Below are positions 1-7,166 of a stretch of 9,236 nt of DNA, in pieces (positions within the stretch are counted from its first letter, which is position 1; each line of letters begins with the position of its first letter). The position numbers were made by a program, and so were the translations under genes. Origin of the DNA: an uncultured Bacilli bacterium (GTDB taxonomy: Bacteria; Bacillota_I; Bacilli_A; ML615J-28; CAG-313); NCBI GenBank assembly GCA_947627685.1, contig CANQWZ010000050.1, forward strand, positions 1 through 9,236. The letters are read 5' to 3'. Below the pieces are notes generated by a model, which had not been told where the DNA came from, searched no databases, and worked only from the letters and a program-made list of their open reading frames with translations.

Positions 1-1
1 T

Positions 2-661
2 GTAAAATTAGAAGAAATGTATCTAAATTTCAAAAATGATAAAATTTGCTTTACTGAAAAAGCAGCTATTAATGATGCTATAGATCAAGTAAATAATCAA
101 TATTTAGAATTAAAAAATTTATATGCTTCTGGATATGCTACACTTATTGATACTTATCAAAAAGTGCAAGATGCTTACTACCAATATTTTATTGATCCTT
201 CTTCACAATACCAAAAAGCATGGCAAGAATACTATAATTATAAAGAAGAATATCTTAAAGAAAAAGTTAGATTAAATAACATTATTAATAGTACTGATGC
301 TACGCAATTAGAAAAAATTGTAGCACAAAGTGAATTAGATGCTAAAACTGTGGTATATGAAAGTAAAAAAGAGGCTTTAAATAGTATTGAAAAGACTACG
401 CAAGATACATATAATCTAATTGCAAGTGCTTTTGAAACGGCTATTGAAACCTTGGATAATATTCAAAAGATGTTACCAGATGAAATTAAAACTCTTACTT
501 TTAATTATCTTAATGATACAGAAGATAAAGTTAATCAATTCAAAGATACTTTATGTGAAGAATTTGAGACTAAATACAAAGTAGAAATTGAACAATTTAG
601 ATCAGATTTAGCAAAACGTAAAAGTGATTTACAAGCATTAATAGCAAATAGCAATAATTAG
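2..661 (+). CDS. Unrecognised helical (coiled-coil-like) protein, 5'-truncated by window
   Basis: I do not recognise this protein. The reading frame is open from base 2 through the ATG at 17 (codons for V-K-L-E-E precede it) and no ribosome binding site stands before that ATG, so the gene most likely starts outside the window and only its last 219 or so residues are seen. The visible part is rich in Lys, Glu, Asp, Asn and Gln, has almost no Pro or Gly, and contains long stretches with spaced hydrophobic residues, which suggests extended alpha helices or a coiled coil. I see no membrane segment and no catalytic motif; there is one Cys near the start and one in the last quarter. It ends with TAG and is followed 3 bases later by a terminator, so it is the last gene of its transcript. 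Without the N-terminus, a surface, secreted or cytoskeletal-like role cannot be told apart. Confidence 0.75.
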   Translation, partial: VKLEEMYLNFKNDKICFTEKAAINDAIDQVNNQYLELKNLYASGYATLIDTYQKVQDAYYQYFIDPSSQYQKAWQEYYNYKEEYLKEKVRLNNIINSTDATQLEKIVAQSELDAKTVVYESKKEALNSIEKTTQDTYNLIASAFETAIETLDNIQKMLPDEIKTLTFNYLNDTEDKVNQFKDTLCEEFETKYKVEIEQFRSDLAKRKSDLQALIANSNN

Positions 662-664
662 TAT

Positions 665-709
665 AAAAAGACTTCATTATTAATTCATCATTGATAATGA
701 AGTTTTTTT
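665..709 (+). terminator. Rho-independent terminator
   Basis: A perfect 10-bp stem (ACTTCATTAT at 671-680 with ATAATGAAGT at 694-703) and a 13-base loop are followed by a run of seven T (703-709). A run of A before the stem pairs with the T run. It lies 3 bases after the stop codon at 661 and closes the upstream transcript. Confidence 0.88.
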
Positions 710-735
710 ATTTTGGATAATTGATAACTAATAAC

Positions 736-764
736 TTGAAAAAAATTTATAGATATGCTAAAAT
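736..764 (+). promoter_or_regulatory. Sigma-A-type promoter with extended -10
   Basis: TTGAAA at 736-741, a 17-base spacer, then TAAAAT at 759-764 preceded by TGC (756-758), an extended -10. Transcription would begin near 771. The ATG at 755 lies inside the spacer, so it cannot be the start codon of a message made from this promoter; this supports the start at 794 for the next gene. Confidence 0.72.
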
Positions 765-776
765 TATCACATTTAA

Positions 777-783
777 AAAAGGA
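777..783 (+). promoter_or_regulatory. Ribosome binding site deciding the start at 794
   Basis: AAAAGGA stands 10 bases before the ATG at 794 and just downstream of the predicted transcription start near 771. No comparable purine-rich site precedes the ATG at 755. Confidence 0.6.
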
Positions 784-793
784 AAATAAAGAT

Positions 794-1594
794 ATGATTT
801 TAAGTTTTTTTAGTTATAAAGATAATATTGATTATCATGGACAAGATATGTTTGGCACTTTTCACATTATTTATTTGTTTTTAGCTATTTTATCAATTAT
901 TTTGCTAGTTTATTTTTTAAGAAAAGTATCACATGATAAAATTACTAAATATTTAAAGATTTTAGCTATCATTATGCCTTTTTGGGAACTTATTAAAATA
1001 ATTTGGGAAACTTCATATTATTATCCTATTCATCATGATTTTGAATGGTCAGGCTTGCTACCTCTTTATTTATGTAGTATGTTTATTTATGTATTACCTT
1101 TTGCGGGATACGGCAGAGGCAAAATAAAACAAGCTAGCCTTGGCTTTTTATGTACGCTTGGTATTTTAGGAGGCCTTGTTAATTTTGTAATGCCTCCGAT
1201 ACTAAACAGCTATCCTTTCTTTTCTTATGCTAGTTTTGTATCCTTAATATACCATTATTTAATGGTATTTACGGGGATTTGGCTTTGGGTAAGTGGCTAT
1301 TATCAGGTTAAAAAAGGTGATGAGTTATTAAGTTTTGTGCCTGTTTTATTATTTTCATTAATTGTTATTCCCGTAAACTATATTTTAAAAAGCTTAGGTT
1401 ATTATCCTGATTACATGCTTTATATGTCAGGTAATGGTGCACCGCTACTTCCTAAAATATCATCCTTTTTATCAGAAAGAGGGCTTAGATTTATTTATAC
1501 TTTAATGGTAATGCTTTTTTATTTGTTATTTGATGTCATATTTATTTATTTAGCAAGATTAATAAAAAAAGTAAAGATTAAAACCAAAGCATAA
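794..1594 (+). CDS. TMEM164/YwaF-like multi-pass membrane protein
   Basis: A 266-residue integral membrane protein with about seven hydrophobic segments and a Lys-rich tail. The pattern fits the bacterial YwaF-like family (TIGR02206), related to the eukaryotic acyltransferase TMEM164: an early F-G-T-F-H motif (residues 20-24), a W-E...W-E pair (64-72), the L-P-L-Y-L-C motif with Cys94, a Pro-rich N-F-V-M-P-P turn (130-135), and a Y-H-Y-L-M-V segment with His154. In TMEM164 a membrane Cys and a His about 58 residues later are, as I recall, the proposed acyl-transfer residues; here they are 60 apart. Acyltransferase activity in bacteria is an inference. An in-frame ATG at 755 would add 13 residues but lies within the promoter spacer and lacks a ribosome binding site. 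It appears to be a single-gene unit; I see no convincing terminator before the aquaporin, so read-through into it is possible. Confidence 0.75.
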   Translation: MILSFFSYKDNIDYHGQDMFGTFHIIYLFLAILSIILLVYFLRKVSHDKITKYLKILAIIMPFWELIKIIWETSYYYPIHHDFEWSGLLPLYLCSMFIYVLPFAGYGRGKIKQASLGFLCTLGILGGLVNFVMPPILNSYPFFSYASFVSLIYHYLMVFTGIWLWVSGYYQVKKGDELLSFVPVLLFSLIVIPVNYILKSLGYYPDYMLYMSGNGAPLLPKISSFLSERGLRFIYTLMVMLFYLLFDVIFIYLARLIKKVKIKTKA

Positions 1595-1620
1595 TTTTTA
1601 TCTAAATTTTAGCAATTTAC

Positions 1621-1649
1621 TTGTTTAAAAAGCTAAAAAGGGGGATAAT
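1621..1649 (+). promoter_or_regulatory. Possible weak promoter for the aquaporin gene
   Basis: TTGTTT (1621-1626), 17 bases, then GATAAT (1644-1649), with an overlapping TAATAA one register later. The match is modest for AT-rich DNA. If used, transcription would start near 1656, after the ATG of the possible leader peptide at 1654, so this promoter and that peptide would be alternatives. The arms TTTTAGC (1607-1613) and GCTAAAA (1632-1638) flank and enter it and could be an operator. Confidence 0.3.
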
Positions 1650-1653
1650 AATA

Positions 1654-1686
1654 ATGAAAGATTATTTTAGGAGGAATAATTTATGA
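1654..1686 (+). CDS. Possible 10-codon leader peptide overlapping the aquaporin start
   Basis: The frame reads MKDYFRRNNL and stops at TGA (1684-1686). The stop shares an ATGA with the aquaporin ATG at 1683. A purine run AAGGGGG (1638-1644) stands 9 bases before its ATG as a plausible ribosome binding site. The aquaporin's own AGGAGG (1669-1674) is read here as two tandem AGG Arg codons, so ribosomes on the leader would cover that site and could reinitiate at the overlap. It may be chance; only spacing and the two sites support it. Confidence 0.28.
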   Translation: MKDYFRRNNL

Positions 1687-2375
1687 GTTTATTAAAGAAA
1701 AGTATCGCTGAAATTATTGGTACGGCTACGCTTGTTTTAGTAGCTTGTGGTGTTGCGGTGGTAACAAAGGCAGATGCTGTTGCTACATCGCTTGCTTTTG
1801 GCTTAGTAATTGTTGCGATGGCATATTGTATTGGTAATATTTCGGGATGTCATCTTAACCCAGCTGTTACTTTGGCTTTAGCTATTAACAAGAAAATTAC
1901 TTGGAAGGAATGTTTAATTTATATTGTATCGCAAGTTGTTGGTGCTTTTGTTGGTGCTGCACTACTTGGTCTTTGCTTAAGAGGTGATTTTAGTAATCTT
2001 GGTGGTAATACGATTCAGACCAAACTACTAAATAATAACACTTTAGATAGTTGGTCATACGTATGTGCTTTTGTGGTAGAAGTTTTATTAACGTTCATTT
2101 TTGTAATAACTGTTTTAGGAGTAACTGATAGTAAATATCATGATGGTAAACTTGCGGGCATCGTAATTGGTCTTGCGCTTACGCTTGTTCATTTATTAGG
2201 CTTATCATTTACGGGAACTTCAGTTAACCCCGCAAGATCACTTGCACCAGCTGTTTTTCAAGCAATTGCTAATAATACAACTTCATTACAACAAATTTGG
2301 ATTTGGCTTTTAGCTCCTCTTTGTGGTGGTGCATTAGCAGCTGTTTGTTATCGTTTTTTAACTATAAAAAAGTAA
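1683..2375 (+). CDS. aqpZ: Aquaporin, AqpZ-like water channel (MIP family)
   Basis: A 230-residue channel, the usual length for bacterial water channels, with six membrane helices and the two half-helix NPA motifs: H-L-N-P-A-V-T (Asn59-Ala61) and S-V-N-P-A-R-S (Asn182-Ala184). The selectivity filter lines up with E. coli AqpZ as Phe39, His170, Thr179 and Arg185, which is the narrow water-selective set rather than the glycerol-channel (GlpF) set; the L-x-H-L and T-S-V-N-P-A-R stretches are close to AqpZ. The N-terminal A-E-I-I-G-T is also typical. It should let water cross the cytoplasmic membrane quickly during osmotic change. The start is firm: AGGAGG at 1669-1674 lies 8 bases before ATG. 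It ends 12 bases before a strong terminator, so it is either monocistronic or the tail of a read-through message from the upstream membrane protein. Confidence 0.93.
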   Translation: MSLLKKSIAEIIGTATLVLVACGVAVVTKADAVATSLAFGLVIVAMAYCIGNISGCHLNPAVTLALAINKKITWKECLIYIVSQVVGAFVGAALLGLCLRGDFSNLGGNTIQTKLLNNNTLDSWSYVCAFVVEVLLTFIFVITVLGVTDSKYHDGKLAGIVIGLALTLVHLLGLSFTGTSVNPARSLAPAVFQAIANNTTSLQQIWIWLLAPLCGGALAAVCYRFLTIKK

Positions 2376-2387
2376 ATTAATCAAAAC

Positions 2388-2435
2388 AAAAAAGTCATAA
2401 AATATTTTTGTTAATAAAATATTTATGACTTTTTT
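2388..2435 (+). terminator. Rho-independent terminator after aquaporin
   Basis: A long hairpin: AAAAAAGTCATAAAATATTT (2388 onward) pairs with a downstream arm (about 2416-2435) that includes ATTTATGACTTTTTT, with one bulged base and a short AT-rich loop. The second arm ends in a run of T. It separates the aquaporin from the 5'-nucleotidase operon, which has its own promoter just after. Confidence 0.88.
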
Positions 2436-2454
2436 GCATTATTAGGCGATAAAG

Positions 2455-2483
2455 TTGAAAAAAAACAAATTATTTGCTATAAT
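2455..2483 (+). promoter_or_regulatory. Strong sigma-A-type promoter of the 5'-nucleotidase/DegV operon
   Basis: TTGAAA (2455-2460), exactly 17 bases, then the consensus TATAAT (2478-2483), with TGC before it (2475-2477) giving an extended -10. Transcription should start near 2490, leaving a leader of about 24 bases with the ribosome binding site AGAGGAAG (2501-2508) 5 bases before the ATG at 2514. This is the best promoter in the window. Confidence 0.85.
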
Positions 2484-2513
2484 ATTTGCATAATTACAGA
2501 AGAGGAAGTTTTA

Positions 2514-4019
2514 ATGAAAAAAATAAAAAAGATTTTTAATTTAATTTTTACCATTGTTTTTTTATTTTTCTTTGTAAGTTGTTATACTAACAATAAAAAT
2601 AATGATAACAATAATAACGACGACAATCAAACACCACCAGTTGTTGAAGTTGTAGACGAATTAACAATTGCTTCAATCAATGATTTTCATGGTGCTATTG
2701 ATGAAGATAATGGTAAATATGGCATCGCTAGACTTGCAAGTGCTATTGCAAGTGAAAGAGCTGCTGCTAAGGCTTTTGTTTTAGTATCGGGTGGTGACAT
2801 GTTTCAAGGCACTGCTTTATCAAATTATGATCATGGCAAAACGATAGTTGATATTATGAATATCATGCAATTTGATGCAATGGTTATTGGTAATCATGAT
2901 TTTGACTGGGGTTTTGACCAAATGTATAATTATTTAGATAAAGATTTAACTAATGGTGAGGCTAATTTCCCTTTTTTAGGTTGCAATATCTATGAAAAAG
3001 CTACTAATAAGCTACCAAAAGGTGTTTCTCCTTATCAAATCGTTTATCATGGAGGATTAAAAATCGCTATAGTTGGTTATATGGGATATGGTAACGAAAG
3101 TGATATTTCCGAACAATATATTAAAGACTATTATTTTGCTAGTCCTTTAAGTATTTTGAAAGAAACAATTAGTGATTTACGAAAAAATCAAAGTGTTGAT
3201 ATTGTTATTGTTGCTGGACACGATGGTGAAACGCTTAATACTCAACTTGCCAACCTAAGTGGTTATGAAAAAGTTGATGCTGTTATTAATGCTCATACCC
3301 ATTATACTTATAATGAAGTTATTAACCGGATGACTGGTGCAAGCCTTCCATGTATTCAAGCTGGTTCAGCTGGTGAAAAATATGGTATTATTAATTTAAA
3401 AATTGATAAGAATACTAAACAAGTAATTTCTGCTACTACTAAAATAGTAAGTAATACTAAAAGTAGTAAAGATCCTGCCGTTTTAGAGATAGTAAATAAT
3501 CTCAAAAATGAAACTAGTCCTATCTTTGAAAGAGTGCTTGGTAAAGCAACGCAAAAAGTAGAACGTTATGGTGCTGCCGATTGGGCCGCAACAGCGCTTA
3601 TGGAATATACTAAAGCTGATATTGGCGTTATCAATATTGGGGGTATTAGAACACAAGCTTTCCCAATAAATGCCGGTTCAGATATCACGGTTGCTAAAAT
3701 ATATGAAGTTATGCCTTTTGATAATGTTGTAAAAACCGTTGATTTAAGAGGTAGTTTAGTAAGATCTTTAATGAATTATACACTTAGTGCAAATGTTTAT
3801 AAAGATGAAAATAATAATATCTACATAAATGGTGAATTGTTAGATAATAATAAAATTTATAAAGTTGCTTCAATTGATTATATTTTTGATAAGCCTAATA
3901 GCGTTTTCTTAAGAGGCACTAATATAGTTAATACCGGTGTTTTATTTAGGGATGTCTTAATTCAAGCTGTTGAGGCAGCTGGAACGATTATTGTTCCAGA
4001 AAGAAGTAAAAATGCGTAA
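2514..4019 (+). CDS. Lipoprotein metallophosphatase / 5'-nucleotidase (UshA-like)
   Basis: A 501-residue surface lipoprotein. A Lys-rich start and hydrophobic helix end in a lipobox F-V-S-C (Cys23), followed by an Asn/Asp-rich linker (24-40). The calcineurin-like domain (about 50-310) shows the di-metal ligands in order: D57-F-H59, G-G-D95, G-N127-H128-D, G-H236 and A-H261-T-H263. The C-terminal nucleotidase domain (about 335-500) has N374-I-G-G-I-R379 and P-F402-D-N404. The family removes phosphate from extracellular nucleotides or related phosphoesters so that the product can be taken up; the exact substrate is unknown. Oddly, the stretch between G413 and Y449 is only about 35 residues, and the usual G-G-D-G loop after the Y-x-V-A strand reads D-K-P-N-S-V-F (459-465), so part of the substrate pocket looks reduced. 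The gene overlaps the DegV gene by 8 bases, pointing to a two-gene operon from the promoter at 2455. Confidence 0.92.
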   Translation: MKKIKKIFNLIFTIVFLFFFVSCYTNNKNNDNNNNDDNQTPPVVEVVDELTIASINDFHGAIDEDNGKYGIARLASAIASERAAAKAFVLVSGGDMFQGTALSNYDHGKTIVDIMNIMQFDAMVIGNHDFDWGFDQMYNYLDKDLTNGEANFPFLGCNIYEKATNKLPKGVSPYQIVYHGGLKIAIVGYMGYGNESDISEQYIKDYYFASPLSILKETISDLRKNQSVDIVIVAGHDGETLNTQLANLSGYEKVDAVINAHTHYTYNEVINRMTGASLPCIQAGSAGEKYGIINLKIDKNTKQVISATTKIVSNTKSSKDPAVLEIVNNLKNETSPIFERVLGKATQKVERYGAADWAATALMEYTKADIGVINIGGIRTQAFPINAGSDITVAKIYEVMPFDNVVKTVDLRGSLVRSLMNYTLSANVYKDENNNIYINGELLDNNKIYKVASIDYIFDKPNSVFLRGTNIVNTGVLFRDVLIQAVEAAGTIIVPERSKNA

Positions 4020-4902
4020 TAAAGTTGCTATTATAAGCGATAGTACTTGTGATTTAAGTACTGAATTATTAGAAAAATATCAAATTAACGTTTTTCCTTT
4101 GCATGTTAACTTTGGTGAAGAATCTTATTTAGATTTAAAAGAAATAACATTAAATGAACTTTATCAAAAAGCATCGGAAAAGCGTAAATTACCAACTACC
4201 TCAGCGCCTTCATTAGGGGAAGTTCATGATTATTTTAAAAAGTTTTTAGATGATGGCTATGATATTTTTTATACAGGCATTAGTTCTAAGATGTCAGCTA
4301 CTTTTGACATTGTAACTTTAGTTAAAAATGAACTTGATGCAAACCGTATCTTTTTGGTTGATAGTGGCAATTTATCAACTGGTATAGGTTTGTTATTATT
4401 GAAGGCCGCAAAATTTCGTGATGAAGGCTTTAGTGCTGAAGAAATTGCTAAAAAAGTTGAAGCAATTGTGCCAAGAGTTAAATCACAATTTGTAATAGAC
4501 ACGCTTGAGTATCTTTACAAAGGTGGCAGATGTAGTGGTGTTGCGTATGCCTTCTCTAAAGTGTTAAAAGTTAAACCGATGATTGTTGTTAGAGAAAAGA
4601 CAATGCAAGTTGGTGCTAAATTTATTGGTTCTTTAAATAAAGCCATTAAAGGAATGACTAATTTATTTTTAAAAGATTTTGATAACATCGATAAAGAATT
4701 TGTTTTCATTACCCATACATTTGCTGATGAAGGGGCAAAGTATATTAGAACCATGATAAAAGATGTAAGTGGTCAAATTGATAATTTGTATGAAACGATT
4801 GCTGGATGTGTAATAGGTTCTCATTGTGGCAGAAATACGATTGGTATTTTATACATAATGAAAGATGAAATTGTAAAAAAAGAAGAAAATGTCATCGAAT
4901 AA
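4012..4902 (+). CDS. DegV family fatty-acid-binding protein (FakB-like)
   Basis: A 296-residue cytosolic protein, normal length for DegV. Motifs: I-S-D-S-T-C-D-L-S (residues 8-16), T-T-S-A-P-S (62-67), I-S-S-K-M-S-A-T (90-97, with Ala where Gly is usual), D-T-L-E-Y-L-Y-K-G-G-R (163-173), and V-I-G-S-H-C-G near the C-terminus (His271). In studied members (FakB) a bound fatty acid is presented to the kinase FakA, which makes acyl phosphate for phospholipid synthesis; these motifs line the fatty-acid pocket. No FakA gene is in the window. The ATG at 4012 lies inside the 5'-nucleotidase gene and overlaps its end by 8 bases, with only a weak GAAAGAAG-type site before it, which suggests translational coupling. 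A TTG at 3970 would add 14 residues ahead of the conserved start and is unlikely. Which fatty acid it binds cannot be read from sequence. Confidence 0.93.
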   Translation: MRNKVAIISDSTCDLSTELLEKYQINVFPLHVNFGEESYLDLKEITLNELYQKASEKRKLPTTSAPSLGEVHDYFKKFLDDGYDIFYTGISSKMSATFDIVTLVKNELDANRIFLVDSGNLSTGIGLLLLKAAKFRDEGFSAEEIAKKVEAIVPRVKSQFVIDTLEYLYKGGRCSGVAYAFSKVLKVKPMIVVREKTMQVGAKFIGSLNKAIKGMTNLFLKDFDNIDKEFVFITHTFADEGAKYIRTMIKDVSGQIDNLYETIAGCVIGSHCGRNTIGILYIMKDEIVKKEENVIE

Positions 4903-4920
4903 TAAAAAATGAAGTTTATT

Positions 4921-4957
4921 AATAATAACCATTGGAGTTAATCTAATGGTTATTATT
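4921..4957 (+). terminator. Terminator-like hairpin abutting the next ribosome binding site
   Basis: Arms 4921-4936 and 4942-4957 form a 16-bp stem (13 perfect pairs plus G-U, G-C, A-T) around a 5-base loop. Only TTTT follows before AGGAGG (4960-4965), the ribosome binding site of the U32 gene. It may end the DegV message with partial read-through, or act as a leader structure for the U32 gene; no promoter fits between it and the ATG at 4971. GGAG (4934-4937) and an ATG (4946) inside the stem could start a 12-codon frame ending at 4984, across the U32 start. Confidence 0.5.
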
Positions 4958-4970
4958 TTAGGAGGTAGGC

Positions 4971-7166
4971 ATGCAAAAAGTTGAATTACTTGCTCCAGCA
5001 GGAGATATCGAAACCTTAAGGGTCGCTATTTTAGCCGGTGCAGATGCCGTATATATAGCCGGGAAAAATTTTGGTGCAAGACAATTTGCTCCTAATTTTA
5101 CTGATGAAGAATTAGCAGAAGCAGTAATTTATGCTCATCAAAGAAAGGCTAAAGTTTATGTAACCGTCAATACTATTGTCTATGAAAGTGAATTTTTGAT
5201 GGTTCAAAGTTATATTAATTATTTATATAAAATTAAAGTTGATGCTTTAATTATTCAAGATTTGGGACTATTATATTATGTTCGTAGTAACTTTCCTGAT
5301 TTTGAAGTTCATGCCTCTACACAGATGAACATTTTTAATGAAGCAGGACTTAAGTTATTAAAGGCGCTAGGTGTAAAACGCGTAGTTTTAGCCCGCGAAG
5401 TATCACTAGATGAAATTAGTAAATTTACTGATCAAGGTATTGAAATCGAAACTTTTGTTCATGGCGCCATTTGCTTTTGTGCCTCAGGTAATTGTCTACT
5501 TAGTTATAGCATAGGTAAAAGAAGTGGTAATAGGGGAATGTGTGCTCAGCCTTGTCGCAAAAAATATACTTTATTTGAAAATAATAGGGCATTAACAAAA
5601 AAAGAATCCTTAATGTCAATGAAAGATTTATTAACAATTGATAATATTGATGAATTAATTGATGCTAAAATAACTTCTTTTAAAATTGAAGGGCGCATGA
5701 AAAGTAAGGAATATGTTTATGTAGCAGTCAGAAGTTATCGTTTAGCAATTGATGCTTATTATAAGGGTCTTGCCTTTGATACAATTGATGCTAAAAAACA
5801 AATGGCTTTAACTTTTAATCGTACTTTTACAAAGGGCTACATTAAAAATGATACTAATGATAATCTTACTAATTGGCACGATGTAAATCATCAAGGTACT
5901 CTAATAGGTAAAGTTGTAGGGCAAAAAAAGGATTACATCGAAATTTTATTAACTGATAATTTAATGGTTGGTGATGCAATTAGAATTAAAGCCAAAGATG
6001 AAGTTGGTTTTTATGTTCAAAAGATGTATTTGGACCAAAACGCAATTAAAAAGGCCTATCAAGGCATGAAAATTGCAATTTTTATAAAATTACCTCCCGT
6101 TATTAATCATTTGGTTTATTTAACTAAATCCTATGCTATTAGTGATGAAGTAAAAAACTATGTAAGAGAAGAACATATTAAAATACCTTTATATGGCGTA
6201 CTTACTTTAAAATTAAACCAAAAGCCTACTCTTGCTATAAATGATCGTCAGCATTTTATCCAAGTAGAACTAGAAACTAAACTTACTAATCTTATTAACA
6301 AACCTCAAAATGATGCTTTCTACATTCAAAAACTAAATAAATTAAAAGATACCGTTTATTATTTTGATAAATTAGTTATTGATAGTGATCAAAAAGCTTT
6401 TATTAGTTTGAAAGATTTAAATCAGTTAAGAAGAATGGCTATTGATAAAATAACTACAACAAGGCTTAATAATATCAAAAAAGAAGCTAAATTATTAGAT
6501 TTACCACCAAAAAGTTTTATCAAAGATAGCCCATCTTTTGAGGCGATTGTACACACTAAAGACCAATATGAAGTTTGTAAAAGCTTTGGAATAAATACTA
6601 TCTATACTGATTTTTTATCAAAACAAGTTAATTTATCACGTTTAGCAAAAGCATCATCACCAAATGCGTTAGTACATAATTTAGGACAACTAAATGTAGA
6701 TGTAAGTGCTTCACCATATTTTAATATTGTTAATAGTTATGCTATTAATTTATTAAAAAACTTAAATGTAAAAAAAATATATTTATCACCTGAAATAACT
6801 GAAGCAGAAATTAAGTTATTAAATTTACCAAGAATTTCGGCTAATGTTGGCCTTAATATTTATGGTAAAACCGATGTTATGATATCAAAACATTGCATAA
6901 TTGCCAAGGCCAAAAAATATACTAATAAATCATGTGGTGAGTGTTTAGGAAATAAATACTCATTAAAGGATGAATATGAAAATGATTATCAAATATTCAC
7001 TGAACCAAGTGATGGTTGTAATAATCGCATTATTGATTATAAAAAAGTAGATCTAATACCTAAAATAGATGATTTAATAAAACTTGGTGTTAATTTATTT
7101 TTACTAACTTTTACGGATGAAAAAAAAGATGAAGTTATAAAAGTGTTAAGTAAAATAAAAAGGTAA
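4971..7166 (+). CDS. U32 family protein with DUF3656-like region, RlhA/TrhP-type RNA hydroxylase candidate
   Basis: A 731-residue cytosolic protein that starts E-L-L-A-P-A-G-D, typical of U32. The U32 core (about 75-310) has H-A-S-T-Q (114-118), E-T-F-V-H-G-A-I-C (160-168), Cys175, then N-R-G-M-C-A-Q-P-C-R (187-196) and F-K-I-E-G-R-M-K-S (237-245). Cys168, Cys175, Cys191 and Cys195 match the cluster-binding cysteines of the family. A DUF3656-like middle region ends in L-N-Q-L-R-R (about residue 485), and a C-terminal Cys set (C655-x-x-C658, C683) follows. Older annotation calls these collagenase-like peptidases, but studied members (RlhA on 23S rRNA C2501, TrhP on tRNA U34) hydroxylate RNA pyrimidines using prephenate; the DUF3656 architecture is nearer RlhA. 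Target choice here is inference. AGGAGG lies 5 bases before the ATG. The stop codon lies inside the terminator stem, and a hairpin precedes the ribosome binding site. Confidence 0.9.
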   Translation: MQKVELLAPAGDIETLRVAILAGADAVYIAGKNFGARQFAPNFTDEELAEAVIYAHQRKAKVYVTVNTIVYESEFLMVQSYINYLYKIKVDALIIQDLGLLYYVRSNFPDFEVHASTQMNIFNEAGLKLLKALGVKRVVLAREVSLDEISKFTDQGIEIETFVHGAICFCASGNCLLSYSIGKRSGNRGMCAQPCRKKYTLFENNRALTKKESLMSMKDLLTIDNIDELIDAKITSFKIEGRMKSKEYVYVAVRSYRLAIDAYYKGLAFDTIDAKKQMALTFNRTFTKGYIKNDTNDNLTNWHDVNHQGTLIGKVVGQKKDYIEILLTDNLMVGDAIRIKAKDEVGFYVQKMYLDQNAIKKAYQGMKIAIFIKLPPVINHLVYLTKSYAISDEVKNYVREEHIKIPLYGVLTLKLNQKPTLAINDRQHFIQVELETKLTNLINKPQNDAFYIQKLNKLKDTVYYFDKLVIDSDQKAFISLKDLNQLRRMAIDKITTTRLNNIKKEAKLLDLPPKSFIKDSPSFEAIVHTKDQYEVCKSFGINTIYTDFLSKQVNLSRLAKASSPNALVHNLGQLNVDVSASPYFNIVNSYAINLLKNLNVKKIYLSPEITEAEIKLLNLPRISANVGLNIYGKTDVMISKHCIIAKAKKYTNKSCGECLGNKYSLKDEYENDYQIFTEPSDGCNNRIIDYKKVDLIPKIDDLIKLGVNLFLLTFTDEKKDEVIKVLSKIKR

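Noticed and set aside
17..19. ATG at 17 as the true start of the first gene
   Set aside because: The frame stays open to the window edge and no ribosome binding site precedes the codon, so an internal Met in a truncated gene is more likely.
1607..1638. Terminator after the TMEM164-like gene
   Set aside because: The 7-bp arms have an 18-base loop and are followed by a G run, not T, so intrinsic termination is unlikely.
3970..3972. TTG start for the DegV gene
   Set aside because: The extra 14 residues precede the conserved N-terminal strand of the family, and the ATG at 4012 matches the normal start.
4269..4754. Two minus-strand open frames inside the DegV gene
   Set aside because: They lie fully opposite a conserved coding gene and show no family motif or ribosome binding site; they are shadows of the gene's codon pattern.
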